Made by a program: the position numbers and the translations under genes
In this document: positions 60,361-64,000 of the stretch, piece after piece
How positions within the stretch are numbered: the first letter of the stretch is position 1
Layout: the number at the start of each line of letters is the position of its first letter
The notes under the pieces: generated by a model
Seen by the model: the letters and a program-made list of their open reading frames with translations, nothing else
Database searches by the model: none
What the model was told of the DNA's origin: nothing
Assembly: GCF_024806495.1 (NCBI RefSeq)
Contig: NZ_JANUFF010000008.1
Coordinates: 62,001-126,000 of the forward strand
Length of the DNA stretch: 64,000 nucleotides
Direction: 5' to 3'
Origin: Chryseobacterium sp. JUb7
GTDB lineage: Bacteria; Bacteroidota; Bacteroidia; Flavobacteriales; Weeksellaceae

Positions 60361-61794
60361 ATGAAAAATAAAAATAAAAAATGGATTCAGCTGGTCATCC
60401 TTTTACTGGTTCATCTGATGACTATTGTTGATATATTTATTGTCAATGTTGCCATCCCTTCTATTCAAAAGGGCATGGGATCTTCTAACAGTATAACTCA
60501 GCTGGTTGTAGTGATGTATATGATAGGATTTGCTTCATTTTTAATAATCGGTGGGAAAACGGGAGACTATTACGGGCGAAAACAGACATTTATTCTGGGG
60601 CTGTTATTTTTTATGATCAGCTCTGCGGGATGTGGTTTTGCGGAAACATCCGGACAGCTTATTTTTTTAAGATTTATTCAGGGAATCAGTGCAGGCTTTA
60701 TGTCTCCACAGGTATTATCTTACATACAGATTCTGTTTAAAGATCACAGAAACCGGACCTATGCTATGGGCTGGTACGGGATTGCTATTGGGATAGGAAC
60801 AATGTTGGGACAATTTCTCGGCGGTTTTTTGGTTGAACTGAAGCCTGTATTTGTCGCGCAGCCATGGCAGTATATTTTTCTTATTAATATTCCGATTTGC
60901 ATTATTACGATAATTCTTGCAAAATATTATCTTACTCCTTCTAAAGATATTTCTGCATCACAAATGGATTATACAAGTGCTTGTATTGTGAGTCTGGGAC
61001 TGGTTATGCTGATATTTTCCTTAACAGTGGGCATTGAGCAGAATACTTACCTCATCGTCATTCCCTTAATACTGTCGATTGGATTTCTTCTGATTTTTAT
61101 ATTCAGGCAAAAAATAAGGAAATCAAAAAATAAAGAACCTCTTTTGGATATGGATCTCTTTAAGAACCGGAATTTTAATCTGGCGATTTCAGCAGCTGCT
61201 CTTTTTATGCTGATGTTGGACGCTTATTTTTTTGTTCTTGCTGTTTTTTTACAAAAAGGATTGGGCTTATCTCCCGGTCATGCAGGTTATTTTGTTGTAT
61301 TTCAGGGAGCCGGATTTATTCTTGCTTCTTTGTTTTCAGCCAGGCTGGTGCTGTATTTTGGAAAAAAGGTCTTGATTTTCGGCGTTCTTTTGATTATGTT
61401 GACGCTTATCATTCAGTTAGGATTATTTTATTGTCACAGAATTGATGCAGCAGGATATCTGGTCATAGCATTACACGGATTTGGAGTCGCTTTGGTACTG
61501 CCGTCATTTGCTAATATAGCTCTTAAAGGTCTGCCTGAAAAATTGACAGGAAATGCATCAGGAGTTTATTCTACATTACAGCAATTGTTTGGAGCATTGG
61601 GAATAGCATGTACAGGTAGAATTTTTTATCATTTCTCAGGACAGAATTATGATTATAAATCAGTATATACCGGTCTTTTATACAGTACGTATGTTCACCT
61701 GCTGTGTCTTACAGGTGTATTTATAATTCTGATCTGTTTGCCCAAATCCATACTTCCAGCTCAAACATCCATAAAAAAGGCTGTATCACAATGA
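60361..61794 (+). CDS. MFS drug-efflux transporter, DHA2 (14-TM) family
   Basis: The 477-aa protein has about 14 hydrophobic segments. The start VHLMTIVDIFIVNVAIPSIQKGMGSS contains the DHA2 motif D1, GKTGDYYGRKQTFILG is motif A, and RFIQGISAGFMSPQVL with GWYGIAIGIGTMLGQFLGG are motifs B and C. It exports drugs or toxic organics with protons. It follows the TetR gene by 36 bases and shares its operator. Its 3' end overlaps a terminator hairpin. Confidence 0.93.
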   Translation: MKNKNKKWIQLVILLLVHLMTIVDIFIVNVAIPSIQKGMGSSNSITQLVVVMYMIGFASFLIIGGKTGDYYGRKQTFILGLLFFMISSAGCGFAETSGQLIFLRFIQGISAGFMSPQVLSYIQILFKDHRNRTYAMGWYGIAIGIGTMLGQFLGGFLVELKPVFVAQPWQYIFLINIPICIITIILAKYYLTPSKDISASQMDYTSACIVSLGLVMLIFSLTVGIEQNTYLIVIPLILSIGFLLIFIFRQKIRKSKNKEPLLDMDLFKNRNFNLAISAAALFMLMLDAYFFVLAVFLQKGLGLSPGHAGYFVVFQGAGFILASLFSARLVLYFGKKVLIFGVLLIMLTLIIQLGLFYCHRIDAAGYLVIALHGFGVALVLPSFANIALKGLPEKLTGNASGVYSTLQQLFGALGIACTGRIFYHFSGQNYDYKSVYTGLLYSTYVHLLCLTGVFIILICLPKSILPAQTSIKKAVSQ

Positions 61795-61803
61795 TACAGC
61801 CTT
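61777..61803. terminator. Bidirectional terminator overlapping the end of the MFS gene
   Basis: AAGGCTGTATCA (61777-61788) and TGATACAGCCTT (61792-61803) are exact reverse complements with a 3-base loop. The stop codon TGA at 61792 lies inside the right arm. T-runs or A-runs flank both sides, which suits the convergent genes. Confidence 0.85.
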
Positions 61804-61821
61804 AATTTTCAGTAAAAATTA

Positions 61822-64000
61822 TTATTCTTTAATAAATTTATGGGTTACGGTTTTCTGCATATCTTCAATTTCTATAATATACATGCCGTTGATAAGATTA
61901 CTTACATTGATTGCATTATTCAATATAACTCCGGAGGATACCATTCTTCCTACAGCGCTATAGATCTTATAATTGGCTTTCTTGCTGATATTTTTAACAT
62001 TCAATACAGTACTTACAGGATTAGGATAAATTACAATATCTGTCTCATTGATTGAATTCGCAACTTTTTGTTTAGAAATTCTGACTGTATAGTCTTCAAC
62101 TTCACCATTCTGGAAGTTTACACAGTTGACCGGAATTCCATCTTTCTGTAAAGCGACTCTCATGACTACATACTGGTGATCTGTCATGCTGATAAAGGCA
62201 TTCGAAGGTACAGAAAATGAAGTGCTTGCTGTCGGATTGGTATTAGGACCGTCAGCCATAATTCTTTCATCGATGTCGAAATATCCGTTTCTGTTGAAGT
62301 CAATCCATATAGCCACTCCTGCATTAGCTCCTGAGCTTAAAGTTTTGTCAATGCTGATTTGATTTCCCGAAGACCCCTGAATCACTTCAATGAATTTTAA
62401 CGGATTTCCTGTAAAATCAGAATAACTCGTTGCTGAAGTTTCATTTATCATTTCAGGCTTGCCATCTGGTTTTACAGTGACTTTTGAAATAAATTCTGTT
62501 GCAGAATTTGTGGATGACATCTGACAGTAAATGACAGTAGGTGTTGTAAAATAGTAAGGCTCCGTGTAATGGGTACCTGTTCCGCTACAAACATTCGTTA
62601 CCTGCATTTCATATTTATTAAGTTCTAATAATCCGGTGATGATATAGGTATTGGTATTTACCGGAATTGTTGTCCAGCTCGGAATTCCTACTTTTCTGTA
62701 TCTTAAGATATAAGAAGTTCCCGGAAATGCATCCCAGATTACTTCAGCCGTTGTAGGCGTAAGTGCAGTGATAGTAAGTCCCGGAGGCGGAATTTCACAA
62801 ACTCTGATCGTCGTAAATACTTTAGGATTCGACCATGCATTCGGAGTTGTTTCACCCACACAGATATTGGCTACCTGTACTTCATAAGTTTTGAATGAAC
62901 TCAGATTCTGGATGGTATACGAGTTAGCTGGCGGCTGGGGAATGGCAGGCTGATTCCATGGGATTGTTCCTACTTCCCGCCATCTTAAAATGTAATTGGC
63001 ACTTGGTACAACAGGATTCCATGTCACAACTGCTGAATTAGAAGTGATATTACTTATCGTTACCGTTGGTGGAGTAGGATCACATCTTGTCTTAAATGTT
63101 TGTATCGGAGTATAGACACCGATTCCTGTGCTTCCGCAAACAGCAGCAACTCTCACTTCATACGTTGTAGCCGGTGTCAGACTGTTGATTGTTACCGGAG
63201 GATTTCCTCCCAAAACAGACAGGTTTAAAGTAGTCCAGGCAGATGCCGGTGTTGTCACGGGTCTGTATTCCAGAACAAAAGAGTTATTATTCGGAGAAAC
63301 AGCCCATCCTATGATAACCGAATTATGGGTTATGGCTGAAAATGCAGGATTTCCGGGTGTCGTATTGTTACATAGTCTTAGTTGTACTGCATAATCTTCA
63401 ACCTCACCGTTTGCAGCATCGGCGCACATAACGGGAGCACTTCCGCGTTTTAATACGACCCGCATTGTTGTTTTTAACGGACCTGTATACACTCCTGATG
63501 AAGGTACATTAAAGGAAGCTGTTACAGGAGTCGTAATACTTGAGGCTGAAGTCATTATTCTTTCAGCATCAGTGAAGATTCCGTCTCTGTCCCAGTCGAT
63601 CCATGCATAGACAGCATCTGCAAATGAAGTTCCTGTCCATGATTTTGAAACAGACAACTGATTGTTCAGAGAACCTATTTCTAAGTTAATCAATGTGGCA
63701 GGAGTATTATAACTGATATAATTAGTCTGAACCGATGTATTGTCCATTATCGGAAAATTAACCGGAGTGACTTTTACATTCGAAATATGATCATTAGTTC
63801 CTGTACCATTCATATTACAATAACTTAATGCAGGTGTTGTAAAGCTCAAACTAGGAGAGAAAGCTCCCTGAACACCTCCGCAAATCGTTGCCACCTGCAC
63901 CTGATAAGCCGTTTGCTCAGTAAGCATCGTAATGGTATGAAAACTCTGTCCTGCTGGTAATGTCAGACCGGCAGCATTCGGAAGCCATGCTCCTGCTGTT
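61822..64000 (-). CDS. Type IX-secreted GEVED / fibronectin-III protein, N-terminus outside the window
   Basis: At least 725 residues are visible and the frame stays open through the right edge, so the ATG at 63927 is internal. In order from the left end there are a partial fibronectin-III module, a GEVED domain (AVYAWIDWDRDGIFTDAERIM to ANGEVEDYAVQL), four fibronectin-III repeats (each with TYEVRVAAVCG or YEVQVANIC-like ends), a second GEVED domain (GVAIWIDFNRNGYFDIDERIM to NGEVEDYTVRI) and a type A sorting domain (VIYPNPVSTVLNVKN to KTVTHKFIKE). Such proteins are exported by the Por system and anchored or released at the surface. The catalytic part, if any, would be upstream, outside the window. 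Confidence 0.92.
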   Translation of the reverse strand, partial: TAGAWLPNAAGLTLPAGQSFHTITMLTEQTAYQVQVATICGGVQGAFSPSLSFTTPALSYCNMNGTGTNDHISNVKVTPVNFPIMDNTSVQTNYISYNTPATLINLEIGSLNNQLSVSKSWTGTSFADAVYAWIDWDRDGIFTDAERIMTSASSITTPVTASFNVPSSGVYTGPLKTTMRVVLKRGSAPVMCADAANGEVEDYAVQLRLCNNTTPGNPAFSAITHNSVIIGWAVSPNNNSFVLEYRPVTTPASAWTTLNLSVLGGNPPVTINSLTPATTYEVRVAAVCGSTGIGVYTPIQTFKTRCDPTPPTVTISNITSNSAVVTWNPVVPSANYILRWREVGTIPWNQPAIPQPPANSYTIQNLSSFKTYEVQVANICVGETTPNAWSNPKVFTTIRVCEIPPPGLTITALTPTTAEVIWDAFPGTSYILRYRKVGIPSWTTIPVNTNTYIITGLLELNKYEMQVTNVCSGTGTHYTEPYYFTTPTVIYCQMSSTNSATEFISKVTVKPDGKPEMINETSATSYSDFTGNPLKFIEVIQGSSGNQISIDKTLSSGANAGVAIWIDFNRNGYFDIDERIMADGPNTNPTASTSFSVPSNAFISMTDHQYVVMRVALQKDGIPVNCVNFQNGEVEDYTVRISKQKVANSINETDIVIYPNPVSTVLNVKNISKKANYKIYSAVGRMVSSGVILNNAINVSNLINGMYIIEIEDMQKTVTHKFIKE

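Noticed and set aside
1..64000. CRISPR array, tRNA, rRNA, prophage or complete insertion sequence
   Set aside because: No evenly spaced direct repeats with unique spacers, no cloverleaf-like or rRNA-like stretch, and no transposase, integrase or phage structural gene was seen in either strand.

Overview
The window is AT-rich, with dense Bacteroidetes-type genes. SusC/SusD, TonB-dependent receptors, signal peptides ending in ...AQ, a type IX secretion C-terminus, TAnnTTTG promoter boxes and the near absence of Shine-Dalgarno sequences all point to a member of the Flavobacteriia. The overall style resembles Chryseobacterium and relatives (inferred from gene style, not from a search).

Region 1 (1-36.4 kb) is a polysaccharide utilisation locus for the pectin backbone rhamnogalacturonan I. 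The plus-strand arm encodes a partial GH28, a GH2, two CE12-type acetylesterases, a GH106 alpha-L-rhamnosidase, a DUF4350-like protein, a PL11 rhamnogalacturonan lyase, a GH105 unsaturated-uronyl hydrolase, the rhamnose symporter RhaT and a SusC/SusD pair. It continues into a full L-rhamnose pathway: RhaI, rhamnulokinase, a fused rhamnulose-1-phosphate aldolase/lactaldehyde dehydrogenase, and an FMN lactate dehydrogenase that takes the resulting L-lactate to pyruvate. A GntR-type regulator with a sugar-sensor domain and an NTF2-like exported protein follow. The minus-strand arm holds a second GH28, a 1202-aa DUF4450 protein and a 711-aa putative (alpha/alpha)6 glycosidase. Four near-identical palindromes centred on AATCGATT mark promoters across the locus. 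Several families of interspersed repeats lie between its sub-operons, and one repeat sits in frame inside the DUF4450 gene.

Region 2 (36.9-48.4 kb, all minus strand) looks like a stress island. It has a five-gene operon (bicupin oxalate-decarboxylase-like protein, two DUF1275 membrane proteins, peroxiredoxin, DsbA-like protein), an alpha/beta hydrolase, Dps, a LytTR response regulator with a hybrid histidine kinase and a monooxygenase-like membrane protein, and a three-gene operon ending in a quinone oxidoreductase. Four promoters here share one architecture: 9-bp direct repeats 21 bp apart, at a fixed distance from a TAnnTTTAC box. This suggests a local regulon, possibly controlled by the LytTR regulator encoded in its middle.

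Region 3 (48.5-64 kb) is mixed. It has small hypothetical and NTF2-like genes, an operon of a TonB-dependent siderophore-type receptor with two DUF3526-like ABC permeases and an ATPase, a small Cys/His-containing exported protein, a SemiSWEET transporter, a PlsC-like acyltransferase and a VOC protein. A TetR/MFS efflux pair carries a clear palindromic operator. The 3' part of a type IX-secreted GEVED/fibronectin-III protein runs off the right edge. No rRNA, tRNA, CRISPR array, phage or complete insertion sequence was seen.
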